Of a DNA stretch of 64,000 nt, positions 12,441 to 24,879 are shown in pieces (position 1 is the stretch's first letter; the number at the start of each line of letters is the position of its first letter). The stretch comes from Bolinopsis microptera. Its lineage: Eukaryota > Ctenophora > Tentaculata > Lobata > Bolinopsidae. The DNA lies in assembly GCF_026151205.1 (NCBI RefSeq), contig NC_087081.1, positions 1,849,886 to 1,913,885 on the forward strand. The letters are read 5' to 3'. The translations under genes were made by a program, and so were the position numbers. The notes below the pieces were generated by a model that saw only the letters and a program-made list of their open reading frames with translations, was not told where the DNA came from and ran no database searches.

Positions 12441-12505
12441 ACGCTGCGGACTTGCTATTATAAAAATTGATGAGCGCTCGATTTGAAATCCCGACGCGCA
12501 TAAAA

Positions 12506-12711
12506 ACTGCCACTAACTGCTACTAACTGCCACTAACTGCCACTAACTGCCACTAACTGCTACTGTCGCGCGCAAATGCGTGGGCGCGATTGTAGCAGTT
12601 AGTGGCAGTTAGTGGCAGTTAGTGGCAGTTTGTAGCAGTTAGTGGCAGTTTGTGGCAGTTAGTGGCAGTTTGTGGCAGTTAGTGGCAGTTTGTAGCAGTT
12701 AGTGACAGTTT
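12506..12711. repeat. Mirrored arrays of a 10-bp repeat (inverted repeat)
   Basis: The left array (12506-12563) repeats CTGCCACTAA about six times. After a GC-rich spacer of about 27 bp, the right array (12591-12711) repeats the reverse complement TTAGTGGCAG about twelve times. Together they can fold into a long hairpin. Variants such as TAGCAG and TTTGTGG occur in both arms. Confidence 0.9.
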
Positions 12712-12859
12712 CTTTGCACTTAGCTCCTCCTGTGTGCGTGACGCGCTTGTTGCTACTGCAAGCGAGAGGGCTCTGGTTAGAGCAACACGTCGACGAACAA
12801 CGAAGCTCGTTGCGACGCGCAATGAGCTGTCAGGCTTGGCCGGACATCGTCCTGGTCCA

Positions 12860-13440
12860 ACAAATTTTGGCGAGCGATTTTGTCCAAAAATTTAATGAGG
12901 GCGCCGACTTCCACTCTGGCTAGGTCTCTTTTTACCCAGCGCGCGTTCCTAATTCAAATTGGGATGAGGTAAAATTGGCTCTTACTAAATCGCTCGCCCA
13001 AAAATTTCACGTGACTTTGGTTTTTTCGGTTTTGCAGCCGTACAAACAACAAAACGGTTGTACAAAACCTTAATCCCAATCCTAACCCTAACCATAACCC
13101 CGAAGCTATCCATAATTTTAACCACAACCCTAACCCTAACCCGAGCCCTAAATAATCGAATTCATGTTTTACTATAGCGCGCCTGTCACGTGACCAAAAC
13201 GGTTTTTTTCCCATAACTCTCCAGGGAAGCATTTTAACCTTACGTCATGGGGTGTGATTCGGAATCAGCGTCCAAAAATACACCGATCTAGATCACTTTC
13301 ATGCCTAAAGGGCCTTTTCACAAGAATTTTCTTAAAATTTGGGCGAGCGATTTAGTAGGAGCGGGTAAAATTAAGTAAAAAGAATCCACTGACTTCCAAT
13401 TCCATGCACTCTGGCCTGGCCAGAGTGCTTTCATAAAACT
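12860..13440. mobile_element. Short palindromic element with internal telomere-like repeats
   Basis: AAATCGCTCGCCCAAAAATTT (about 12989-13009) faces its inverse AAATTTGGGCGAGCGATTTAG (about 13337-13357). CACGTGAC and GTCACGTG blocks also face each other. ACTTCCACTCTGGC-like ends are near both sides. No coding sequence is seen, so a MITE-like element is the simplest reading. Confidence 0.45.
13070..13150. repeat. Degenerate interstitial telomere-like repeat (CCCTAA)n
   Basis: CCTAACCCTAACCATAACCC and AACCCTAACCCTAACCCGAG are separated by a short interruption. The unit is the complement of TTAGGG, the common animal telomere repeat. Confidence 0.65.
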
Positions 13441-13639
13441 CAATTACTAGCTTTGCGTTGTAGAATTATATACTTTAATTTCGGATCGAGTGAAGTGAGT
13501 GATACACAATATTTTAATTAAATTCATGCTGATCACAATACAGTACAGGAAGATGGGTAACACGGCTTGCAGTCGTAGCTGCGGCTCCTCGCTGGCGGTA
13601 ATATTTCAATGAATAAGAATTAAGAAAAAGAGAATTTAA

Positions 13640-13955
13640 GAAAAAGAGAATTTTATTTTCCACTGCAGAATAATCAATACATATAATATACCTTGAAAGA
13701 AAGTTGAGGTTATACGATGCTCAAGTTGTATCTGTATTGATTTACAACTCAAATAGTTGGAGTCCTAAGAAAGCAACCATGGAGAAAATGGACACACTCC
13801 ATCGTAGACACCTCAGGTCCATTTTAAACATCAAATGGCCTAAAGGTATGATAAGTAACAAAGCATTGTATGAAAGGTGCAAAGTTGAAAAGTTATCCAA
13901 GCGTATTGAACACCAGCGGTGGAAAATGTTTGGACACATTCTCAGGAGTACGGAG
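13640..13955 (+). pseudogene. LINE ORF2 C-terminal fragment
   Basis: The frame from 13704 reads words typical of the region after the RT domain in non-LTR retrotransposons: SVLIYNSNSW, LHRRHLRSILNIKW, then RWKMFGHILR. There is no RT catalytic core upstream. The homology ends near 13955, where a Gypsy pol begins in another frame, so this is a truncated copy at a junction. Confidence 0.6.
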
Positions 13956-13959
13956 AATG

Positions 13960-16900
13960 TTGTAATTTCTTTGAGGCACATCTCCAACTCAAGGATAACT
14001 ATAAATGGGTTCCATCGAGAAGGATTCCGTTCAAGCAGCAGCCGGAAATGGATAGACAGATTAGAGGTCTGCTTAGATCTGGTGTGGTTGAGGAATGCCC
14101 TGACCACTCTAATTTTAATTCTCCCCTTTTCCTGGTGCCATCAGGAGATCGCTCTAGATTAGTTGCGGATCTGAGAATGGTAAATTTAGAGCTTCAGGAT
14201 GATTTGATGGAGCTGCCTAACTTGAACCACATTTTAGACAAAGTGGGCGATAAGAATCTGTATTCGACAGTGGATTTGAGTAAATCTTTTCACCAGGTTC
14301 CGTATACCAAGGAATCCAGGCATGTCACGGCGTTCATGCACAATCAGAAACGGTATCAGTTTGCTAGAATGGTCATGGGCCTGAAATCTAGTTCAGCTAC
14401 GTTTACTAGAATGGTCATGCGATTGATAAACGGTCTGGGTATATCAGATGCGTTAGCATTCTTCATAGATGATTTACTGATATTCACGCGTGATGTAAAG
14501 TCTCACATTCAGATACTGTCAGTACTCTTTGCTCGTCTAAGGTTGGGTAATCTGAAACTAACACCTCGTAAGTGCAGATTTTTACGTGAGGAGGTTGAAT
14601 ATGTCGGTATTACTCTAACTAAGGAAGGAGTCAGGATGAACGACTCTCGCATAGAGCATATTAAGAAGTTAGAACCTCCCTGTAATAGAGCGGAATTGCA
14701 GTCAGTTTTGGGCATGTTAAACTATTCCAAGAAGTTCTGCAAGGGATACTCCGAGATAGCACGTCCCTTTTATGCTTTACTTCGGAAAAATAAGGTGTTT
14801 GAGTGGACTGAAGATTGCCAGAGTGCATTTCAGAGGTTACGTGACATGTTGATATCAAGTCCTGTCCTAGCCTTTCCGGAGGTTAGCGACCCAGAAAATA
14901 GTTATGAGGTGACTCTAGATGGTTCTAAACATGCATTTGGTGGCACAATTTGACTCAGTGGATCAAAGGAAGGAGGAGGGTGATTGCATACTTTTCTCGT
15001 AAGGTTCCGGACCACAAGCGGATATGGCCGCAAACTCAGATTGAATTTGAGACTTTATATCAGACTCTGAAACATTTCTCGGTTTACTTACGTGGCGTTA
15101 AAAACTTCACTGTTATCACAGATTGTCTGCCACTCTTAAATATTACGACAATATTTTCAAAGATGTCATCTTCTGTTATCAGGAAGCTTCAGGAGCTTGC
15201 TAACTATACTTTTACTATGAAGCATATCTCGGGGAAGAGTAACCAGATGTGTGATGGACTTAGTCGTTATAAGTATCAGGTTTATGGTAAATCTCGAGAA
15301 AATATTGCGAGCATTGGTCATAGTTCCACTTTCAGTCTTGATGCTGCGTTAGAGGGAGTAAACCGGGTGAGACGTGAGCATTATAGATGTAAACACCCGA
15401 TACTGTTTAAGAGGATGCAAGTACCGGTTAGCAGCGAGACTGTGGTTGATAATGATTGCAGTAATCTGATTGAGGAATCTTGCAATGAGGTGAGTGTTGA
15501 GGACAGTATGATTCCGGGGTTCTTGTTTGATGAAAATAGTGAAGACCCTAGTATTGTGAGCATTGTTCAGATTACGCCTGAAGTTGATAGCCGTCATTGC
15601 AATTGTAATCTTACCCAGGCTGATCCTATTCCTACAGAGGAAGCATCAGTTATAGTGGAAGCAGTGGAAATTGTTTCAACGGTTACTAGTGATGTAAGCT
15701 CACTAGAGAGAGGGGTCAAATTTCTTAATCCTACCCATGAGCAGATTAAACTGAAACAGGCTCAGAAGGATGATGATATTTTAAACCAGGTTTACAGTTG
15801 GGTTACCAAGGGTGAGAAACCTGTTGCCATTCAGACTAGTAAACTGCCTCAGGAACTGTTGAGTTATTGGAAACAGTTTGATCTTATAAGTATCAAGGAC
15901 GGGATACTTAGGAGACGTTGGACTGAAGTGAGGGATCCGGAGGGAAGTAGAGAGTTGATCATAGTCCCCGAATCCTTGCATGAATCTGTCCTGGACATAG
16001 TGCATAACCAGGAGACTGCACATGCTGCAGTAGAAAATTGTCTTGAGGTCTGTAAACGACATTTCTACTGGCCGAAAATGGGTGAATGTTTCAAATTATG
16101 GATCGCAGCATGTTGCAAGTGTGCAGCAAGTAAGCCACCTCAGGCATACAATAAGGCACCTCTCAAACACATATTGTTCCACTCCTTTAACTCAGCAATT
16201 TGTTTCGATCATATAGTTCCTGAGAAGGTTGGTGCTACACCTAGAGGTTACAAGTATATTTTGACTATAACCGATTGTTGGTCAAATTATGTAGTAGCTA
16301 TTCCTACTAAGACCCAGACAGCTAAGGAGAGCGTGTCATTGATTCGAAGGTTTTGGATTGATCGTTTTGGCCAGCCTAGATTCATGATGGCTGATAATCA
16401 TCCGGGTTTTAGAGCCAAGTATTTCGAGACCATAGCTCAAGCACTAGATTGCAAGTACATTCATGGCCAACCGTACGTTTCTCGTAGTACTGGAAGAGTT
16501 GAGAGAGCAAACCGTCGGTTGAATACTGCCCTGAGAACCAGCTTACCACCGGGACGATACCAGGACTGGGATCTTTGGTTATCTAGAGTAGTCTTTGTAC
16601 TTAACTCATTGCGGAATCGGCACACAGGTTATTCTAGCAACAGATTGGTGTTTGGTCGTGAGTTAAACACACCGTTAAGCCTGCTAGCTGAGAATCGTAA
16701 GGATTTCGAGTTAGAGCCTATGAAGGAGAATGAGTTTGATGTTGAAGCGTACGAGCTGTACAAGAATCTCAAGTTTATCACCAGAAGGGTGAGGGTTCAA
16801 GCTGAGCGTGATTTTTGCTATGCACAGAGATATCACGATAAGCACGTTAAGGGACCATTCTTTGAGGAAGGTGAGGAAGCGTTTGTTTTGATAAATTGTC

Positions 16901-17700
16901 CAAAGCACAAGTTCGGTCCTCGTTGGGTTGGCCCGTATAAGATCTCTAAGAAGATAAACGATCACTTGTACTGTTTAGATTTGCCTGATGGAGAGAAGAA
17001 GGTGTTCAACATTGGAAAGTTAAACTTAAAGAGATATGTCAGGAACAAGTTTTCTGAGAAGCTAGAGACTAGCTTTACATTGCCTAAAATTGTTAGCAGT
17101 GAAGCTGAGTTAGAGACGGCCTCATCAAGGCGAGATGTAGTCTATTCCGATAGTGATAGTGAAGAGGAGACAGATTTTCAACTGAGAAGAGAACCAGCTG
17201 TAGCAAGGAGAAGAGAGGTTCATCCGAAGAAGTTTCGTCGGGAGAGGGATGGTGCAGCTAGCATTTATAAACAACCTAGCTTAAGTTCCACTCCTAGGGT
17301 TGTAAATAGTCCTGCTCAGCTAGATCTGAATTCCACTAATCCTAGTTTTAGTACTGTAACACCTCTCACACATAGCATTCCCTCAGGCGATAGTGTAGAA
17401 ACAGTTGATAATTCTGCAGAATTCTTCCCTCCAGATAGGGAGAGATCGGCCGCTAGAAGATCATCGAGTCCGGTTGTTGGGGAAGGAACGATGGGTCCTA
17501 ACAGTTCTATGTCATATGATACAGTGGGGCACGACATTGACACAACAGGATCGCTTTCTCCTGTGGATCTAAGAAGACAGAGCCCTCCGAGGGAGGAGCG
17601 CAGATATAACACTAGGAGACCTGAGGAACGGAGACAACCTGATCGTCTAGGATACAACGTTAGACTAGTTACGGATCTTATAAAACTCTTCAACCAGTAG
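13960..17700 (+). pseudogene. pol: Ty3/Gypsy-type pol: RT, RNase H, integrase (frameshifted)
   Basis: The first frame (to 14953) holds the reverse transcriptase, with SPLFLVP, DLSKSFHQV and the catalytic FIDDLLIF (14462-14473). The homology then jumps frame at about 14950, inside RNase H, where one base appears to be missing. The second frame (to 17700) carries the rest of RNase H and an integrase. The integrase has an H-H-C-C zinc motif (HNQETAH...CCKC) and a D-D-35-E triad: Asp in TITDCW (16273), Asp in MADNHPGF (16393), Glu in GRVERAN (16501). A GPRWVGPYKI (GPY/F) module follows, then a long Ser/Arg-rich tail. There is no Gag, protease or paired LTR, and the 5' end abuts a LINE tail. It is therefore a truncated copy and not the missing part of the upstream element. 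Confidence 0.88.
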
Positions 17701-19970
17701 AAGACGAGGAGATGCCCGGATAGGGAAGTACACTTACTTTTGGAATCTAGTTTCAGAACAGTATAGTCTTACTCACTTAGCTAAACTTTCTACTTAGTAC
17801 TTAGCAGTGGAGCCGTACCTTACTTAGGTATAACACGTGTTATCTTTCAGAACATTACTGATAGGGATAATAGGATCTTTACTCTCAACACGACTCGCTC
17901 AGGGCTGCTTTAGTGGCGGAAACGTAGAAACTTTCGAATTTATTTTGACTTCTTTGTTTGCTTGTCAAGGACGTTTTAGAGATTCCGATACATCTCTATC
18001 TAATGATGAAGACTCAACACCAAAGACTCTACAACTTGGTGCAAAAGGGAAGTATTTGAAGGTTTTGGAAAGTTTTGAAAGATTTGTGGAAGTCAATTTC
18101 AGTTTTAACTTTAGAATTTTGAGGATTTAAATTTAATGCACAGGGTTAGGGCCGTTTATTTTTATTTTTGAGACTTGACTTATTTTTAAGTTTTGGACTT
18201 TTGATGCGTGGGAGCATTGAAATTTAAATTTTGAAAAGGGCGATTATTTTATTGTTTTAAAATATTCGAAAAAATTTGTTGGGTAGAGATGTTGTAATAT
18301 GGTATTTAGAGATATCTTTTAGGATATCTTAGTTTTAGTATAACGTTTACGGGACGTAGAATTTAGTATGTGTTTCCGGGTATTATATAATAACCAATGT
18401 TTTTATATGTTCGTATTTGGGAGTTACACATTTTGAGTGTAAGTCGGTTGGCTGGCAGACCTGCTGTCAGACCTACTGTCTGTAACGAGCCGTCCGTTCA
18501 CTTTGAACCTGACTTACAGCCAGGCCTCTGGTTGGTCCTCGCGACCACAGCGTGACTGCTAGTGGAGTGCTCATTGGCGAGACGGCGTGTCACGTGATAC
18601 AAGCAAATGCGTTGTGCCGTCACGCAGTGTGGCGTGACGAAGTTTTGAGAGTATACCCGGAGAGCCGGATGTGAAGAGCTCACTTTTTAGTTGCCCCTTA
18701 ATCACTTTAAGGGATTCGAATTAACGGTAGCCAGTCTTACTGAGCACTACCAGTTGTGATTAGACACGTCGTGTGATCTATAATCACGTTAATCGATTAG
18801 AGCGAACACTTGGAGGTTTTTATCTGTTGACGTTCACTTTGTATTACTTTTCCTTTTAATTAATTATTCATTTTAATATACTCGTTTCATTTCTACCTTA
18901 CGGTACGCCCTGCCGTTCGTGCTTCGTGACTAGAGCTTGACTAGCATACACTAAATACCAAGAAACTCCGTTTTCTATATGACACCACTTTATGGTTAGA
19001 CGGGTTCCTGCAAGTTCAAATAAAGAGTGGGAGTTAGTAAAAGTAAAATGTTAATGTTGACAACAGGATAGGGCTCCGATATTCTAAGAATAAGAACTAA
19101 GAAGCAACAACTACGGCACAGTTGGGACTTTGGTCTTGGATATTGGATAATAAACTTAAATGAGCCAAATACACTTACTTTGATACTGTAATGAGGTTTA
19201 GCCAGAATGTCAGGGCCTTCGTATATCACGTACAACACCCGAATGATGAAAATATTTTAACACTAGTGTAACCCGGCCTACGGCCGGGATTTCACTGCCG
19301 CAGTTAAAAAAGGTAGGAGTAATTACCCGCTGAGTCAAAATCCGCATTAGGTGACCCAATAGTTTCTTAAACAATAATCTCATAATCAGTTATTTCTTGT
19401 GGATATTTAAGTCATTATTAGCCATGAGGCACCACACTCCATGATCATAAGGTATGAACACCGCGACCGAGTATTACACCTTATCACTCCCGTCTTGAAC
19501 CGCTTTCTATTTTTATTTAAATCGTTATAGAAATTAACCCTTGTTAACTCCGCACCACACCCGCATATTATATTTGAAAACACGCATAACATTGTCGTAT
19601 GAACTCTCTCTCTCATGCAGTCCAAACAGACCCCAAACACTAACAGTCCTCCTCCCCTAATAAGCTTATGGTATTACATTACAGCGAATATTCCGGGCTA
19701 ATCCAATTATGACGCTACTTAAATGCAGCTATCACATATAATACTGTAATGAGAGAGAGAGAGAGAGCAAGCCCCGTAACTCTAGCTGTTCTGCTCAAGC
19801 AATTTTATGTAACATTTGTGGTACAAAACCATCAATTAAACCACTTACCACCGGCCGATTTAAAAAAAAATTTCGTATGGGCTTCATCAGAGTTTTGTCG
19901 GCAGCTATACCGAAAAAACCAGTCCCGTAACTCTTACCGCTTTTTTTGTATAACCGACCGGAAATTACAC
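17701..19970. other. Non-coding region after pol; possible unpaired 3' LTR
   Basis: An open frame at 17837-18130 begins at GTG with a hydrophobic leader-like stretch but matches nothing I know. A purine-rich GGGTAGAGA followed by TGTTGTAATATGG (about 18280) could be a polypurine tract and LTR start, with an end near 18950; without a second copy this is a guess. A small perfect hairpin CCCGGCC-TAC-GGCCGGG lies at about 19273-19289. Otherwise I see nothing. Confidence 0.3.
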
Positions 19971-20102
<132 letters not shown>

Positions 20103-20329
20103 TCTGGTGTTATTAAGGTGATACCAAAGAGCAAACTACGACTACATTGCATGTTAGAAGGCGTCCGCATTTCTCCACGAAGAGCAGAAACGGCAGCTGC
20201 AAGATTGAAACTAATATATCAAACTATCAAACTGTGACACGTATAAAACCAGTCGATTATCATTGCTCAATTAACAGCTGTTAGTGAACTTGAAGCATTT
20301 GTGAATTGACGAAATTGCCATCTGATTAA

Positions 20330-21255
20330 GGGGGGGGGGGGGGGGGGGGGGGGTTCACCCTGATTTTTTTGTGAAACTTGTTTCGAGATAGCAGTTGACC
20401 AACAAACTAGGACCGGTGACCGAACTTTTGAGGGGGTCCCGGACCCGAACCGCCAAACGGTGCCCGCGGGGCAGCCACGCCCATATTTGGTCCAAATTAG
20501 GCCTAATTTAGCCAAATACCCTGAACATGCCCAAAATCCAGATTTTAGGTGCTCTACTTGTAGCTAGTAATTTTTAATCCAAAATTTGCCAGGCATTTTT
20601 CAGAATTTGGCCGCCAAATTTTTTTAAAGGCCTAACTCAGAATTCTAATACAAAACTTAAGGTCGAAATGCGATTCTACGTTGATTCTGAAAATTTCATG
20701 TAAAAATATTGAAACCCTATTGAGTTCTATTGTTTTGAGCGAAATCAGTTTTGCAAATATCGCGAACTGAGATATTTTTTGCGATTATTTGAACACAGAA
20801 TCCACAGTTAGTTAGATACTGAGCTGAGAATCATAGAGAATATGTAGTATAGGCTTACCTTTCATATAAAGTTGGTTTCATTCAAAAATATTGATATTTG
20901 ACCAATTTATGGGCCAAAATCGATCAAATTTGGTGCGTATGCCCAAATATGGTCATATGGTTTTTGGCTCATAACTCGATCATTTTTTGTCCAATCTTGA
21001 TGAAAATTCATATACGAGTTCAAGGGACCACTAGTTACAAGTAGAGCACTCTGGTTTTTGGGCATGTTCAGGGTATTTGGCTAAATTGGGCCTAATTTGG
21101 ACCAAATATGGGCGTGGCTGCCCCGCGGGAACCGTTTTGCGGTTCGGGTCCGGGACCCCGTCAAAAGTTCGGTCACTGGTCGTAGTTTGTTGGTCAACTG
21201 CTATCTCGAAACCAAGTTTCACAAAAAATATCAGGGTGAACCCCCCCCCCCCCCC
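20330..21255. mobile_element. Foldback DNA element, copy 1 (left arm internally deleted)
   Basis: It starts with a G run after TTAA (20326-20329) and ends with a C run at 21255. Its ends are inverted copies: GTTCACCCTGATTTTTTTGTG faces CACAAAAAATATCAGGGTGAAC, and GGGTCCCGGACCC faces GGGTCCGGGACCCC. It is the same family as 33087-34448, but the left arm jumps early (near 20570) to the centre, leaving asymmetric arms. The right end lacks a TTAA. No transposase is encoded. Confidence 0.75.
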
Positions 21256-21982
21256 ATACCAATGCGCGCACCTTGAGAAGTTGAGATACATCAGTAAAGC
21301 CTGGGGATTGGGGAAGTGATGGCTGATGCAGATGAAAGTTAGTAATAATCCAAGCTGATAGATTACTGACTTACTATAATTACTGTCAAAACATTGATAA
21401 TCCTTTAAAAATGTCCGTTCAATTTGGCTCATTTTATAATTATGTACATTGCAATAGAATTAAAAAACATTATTGGATATCGTTTGCAACTTTTTTGAGC
21501 ATTTTTACGCGATCAAACATGATAACATGGATGGAGATGAAGATATATACAAATTACCAAGGATTTGGCGTCACACCACAAAAACGATATCTTTCTAAGT
21601 TTTCTTTTACAAAATTTAGGAATTTGGGAATTAAATATATTTGAATCGACAAATTTATCTCAAAATATCGTGACACTTTCATACACGAGAGGAAACATAA
21701 TGGTTGTGCTGAGTGGGTCAATGAAGCTGGAGTAATAATATGTTCCCGTAAACGTCTGCAGTCGTGGACCTTATCTTGCAGTTTTGTGATTTCTTCCATC
21801 TGTAATAAACTATTTTATGTTATTGTAAAAGGTTGAGGGAAAGCCACGAAGTTACAACACTGATCAATAAGCATGGGAAAAAGTTGTATGCGCCTGAGAT
21901 GAGAAGTACGTACCGTTTCCGGCTTAAAGTACGTAATACGGTACAAGGTTTTTTATCAGTACGTACCGTACAACCACTTTAA

Positions 21983-24024
21983 AGGACCAGTTAACTGAAA
22001 AAAAAGTTATCCTCATATTTTGACAGATTGTGACAAATAGCAAACTTAGCAACGAGTCGAAATTCCTAAATCTCTAACTGCTCTCTAACGCGTGTAAATA
22101 GCGTTTGTATTATTTTGGCGATGACGTCATAAAGTCCCTTGCGCGCGCAGAAGAGCTCGTGAGACTGTATTTTACAGGTAGAAAATGGACATAATACAAT
22201 GTTTTTCCCCGAATAACTCGAAAAGTAAGTAATTTAGGGTACATGACACATGTTGCTTCATAAGTTGTATATAAACATGGCCATTCTGCACAATTTGCAC
22301 ACATTCAGAAACCTTTAGGGCCTTTATAGCCCAATTTACCAGATACCCATAGTTTTGCATGATTTCTGGAACCGAAAATCAGTTCTTCGCCAATAACTGA
22401 AAAAGTAAGCACTTTAAGGCATATGTTTGTTCGTAAGTCATATATTAATATTCTAATTGCGGTTCTTTTGCATCATGTCTAAAGACTCTATCACGATCCT
22501 ATCGAAAATGGGCTCAGCACCACGCCCAAAATGGTTTTTGGCGAATTTCTCGAAAAGTAAGCATTTTAGGCCATGTGTTGCTCAATAACTCCTATATAAA
22601 CATGCATATGCGGCTTCGTTTAAGCCTATTTTGAAGTCTCTACGACCTTCAGAAGCAAGGGGTCGGTTACGTTATTGGGTCAATATGGGCGTGGCCCTCC
22701 TGGGTTTTCTCCACGGTCAAAAAAATGTCTCCAAACGAAAATCGTTTATTCATACCTTCGGGAAGGTCTGTGCAAAGTTTCGTGAGTATTTGAACATTTG
22801 CAGGTTCATTTCCATAAATGTCCATAAATGACTGGACTACACAACTTTAGAGTTAACTTTAGAGAAACTCATAAGTCATTTATCTCAAATCAAGCTGTTA
22901 GTGTCCATGATCAACCTGTGGCGACAATGTTTTACGTGAAATGTAAAAATCAGGTGTAATATAAAAAGTGTATTTTTAGATTAAAGTGCTAGCTCATAGT
23001 TTTAGAATCGTATAGATTAACGTTGGTCGTTTAGCCATCTAACAATCGATCGTGCTGTAATATATGGCCAGAGAATAATAGGGTCTTGGAAATTCTATAG
23101 TTGTTCAGTGGGTCGATTGACTGAACACGTTTGCACTTGGTATTTAAACTTACCAGTAGTTTATTTATGTTATGTACCGATGATAATGCAATTAGGATAA
23201 CAACTAGGTAAGCCGTAAGTCTAATTCAAAACACACCGCACACCGTACACTCAAATCAGTATTATACTATTTGGTAGACCCGAGACCGGGTATTTTGGCG
23301 GGAATTCTGTTCCCACGGCACTGTTCTGATAGAAGCTACTTCTACTAATGGTCCCAGAGGAACGACCGTAAAGTAGCCAGACTTCTTGTCTCCTGTACTG
23401 GCTGACACATGCGGATTGAAGTTATAAATTTCGCTATGCTATAAATATAATTGCTCTCGGAATTGAACGAACTCCTACTTATCTAGATCCTTTCTAAATT
23501 CGTTAAGAGTTTCATGGACTGGCGAAAAATAATCGGTACATTCTCCCTAGCTGCTTGTGTAATTAAGCAATGAAAACAATCCAAAATTATCACATATGAC
23601 ATAAGTTGTAATAGCAGAAACTTTCTAACCGTACATTCACCCGCCACTGTTCAAGAACCTATATCACTGTTTAAAATCATGACGTGAGCACTGTACATCC
23701 AATCAGCTATTCCTATAGTTAGAACGATAGCCAAAACTATCAGGATTTTGGAGAACTAGGGTATGAGTCATAATTCTAAAATTTGAGTGAGTTACACGTG
23801 TTTTATTGACGATGATAAACATTTGTAATGTAAATTACGCTATGCAAGCGCGCACTGAGGGACTTTATGACGTCACGAGGCCACAGCTTATTATTGCAAT
23901 AACACGCGTTACAAGTACGCTAGAGAGTAGGTTCTTTCGGCGATACGATTCTTTACCAGTTTGTCACAGCTGATTTAAATCTTAGCCAAATTGGAGACTA
24001 CAAATTTTTCAGTTAACTGGTCCT
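21983..24024. mobile_element. Non-autonomous DNA transposon with TTAA flanks
   Basis: AGGACCAGTTAACTGAAAAA at the left end and TTTTTCAGTTAACTGGTCCT at the right end are inverted. TTAA lies directly outside both (21979-21982 and 24025-24028). Imperfect inverted similarity continues inward for about 150 bp (ATGACGTCATAAAGTCCCTT facing AGGGACTTTATGACGTCA). The interior has three diverged copies of a block with CGAAAAGTAAGCATTTTAGG (about 22,200-22,830) and no transposase. TTAA duplication is the hallmark of piggyBac-type transposition, but the family is inferred only. Confidence 0.75.
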
Positions 24025-24028
24025 TTAA

Positions 24029-24416
24029 GGTACGACATTTTTCTGAAAAAACGGTGTCTGCTTTTTACCTTATTTGTATATTGTTGTAAAATTGGCAGGT
24101 ATGTATGCAATTTTCAAACCACGATTTTGGTGCCAGTGAATGCTAAAGTCGAATGAAACAATTTTCAAGTCAATAAATAAATTTTAATAACTGCAATTAT
24201 ACTCAATAGGAGTACGTTCACTGTACAGTCATACAGTCTAATGATGGAAATAAGAATGCGGCGACATAATAAGTTTAGGTGCCCGTAGCGCCTTTTCAAG
24301 TGTTCCTGTTAGTGTTATTATTTTGTCAGTGATATAGTGCATTCCTTGAGCCGTGGGAACCATTAAGATGTAGTGTTAGTGACATAAATATGGTGTACGT
24401 GTGTTGTAATAGTTAA

Positions 24417-24461
<45 letters not shown>

Positions 24462-24879
24462 TTTTTTTGTTAAAGTTTAATAGTTTAGGCCCCAAAAATT
24501 TGAACAGTGTGAGAATTTCAATTTTTGTTTTTTTGTGTTCGTATAGTTTGTGGTGTGTTTAATATAACTTCAGTTTAAGATACTACACTAAGTTTCATGT
24601 CATCGGCACACGAGCTGCATGAGCTGCCCTACCGGACACAAACATAAAATATATATATCTCCGGGCTATATTATTATATCGCCCGATGGTATAGCGGGCT
24701 CCCGCTATACCATCGGGCTCAAATGACGCTCAAATGACGTCAGATGAATTTCTAATGGATGAATAAAACAACGAAAATTTAGTCAACTGTAACAGGGGAA
24801 CACCAGTTGCAAATAGGACCACTTTAATAACGCTCACAAAGTTGATACAAATAAGTTTACTGAATTTCTAACTTTGAGT
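24029..24879. other. Non-coding region with poly-T run and perfect hairpin
   Basis: It contains a poly-T stretch (about 24419-24455) and the hairpin reported separately at 24681-24718. No gene is seen. Confidence 0.5.
24681..24718. repeat. Perfect 18-bp inverted repeat
   Basis: GCCCGATGGTATAGCGGG, a CT loop, then the exact reverse complement. A partial CGGGCTATA word lies just upstream. Confidence 0.9.

Noticed and set aside
12954..13232. Gly-Leu-repeat protein on the minus strand
   Set aside because: It is the translation of the CCCTAA-like repeats.
13742..14107. 121-codon minus-strand frame
   Set aside because: It is a shadow of the LINE tail and Gypsy RT on the plus strand.
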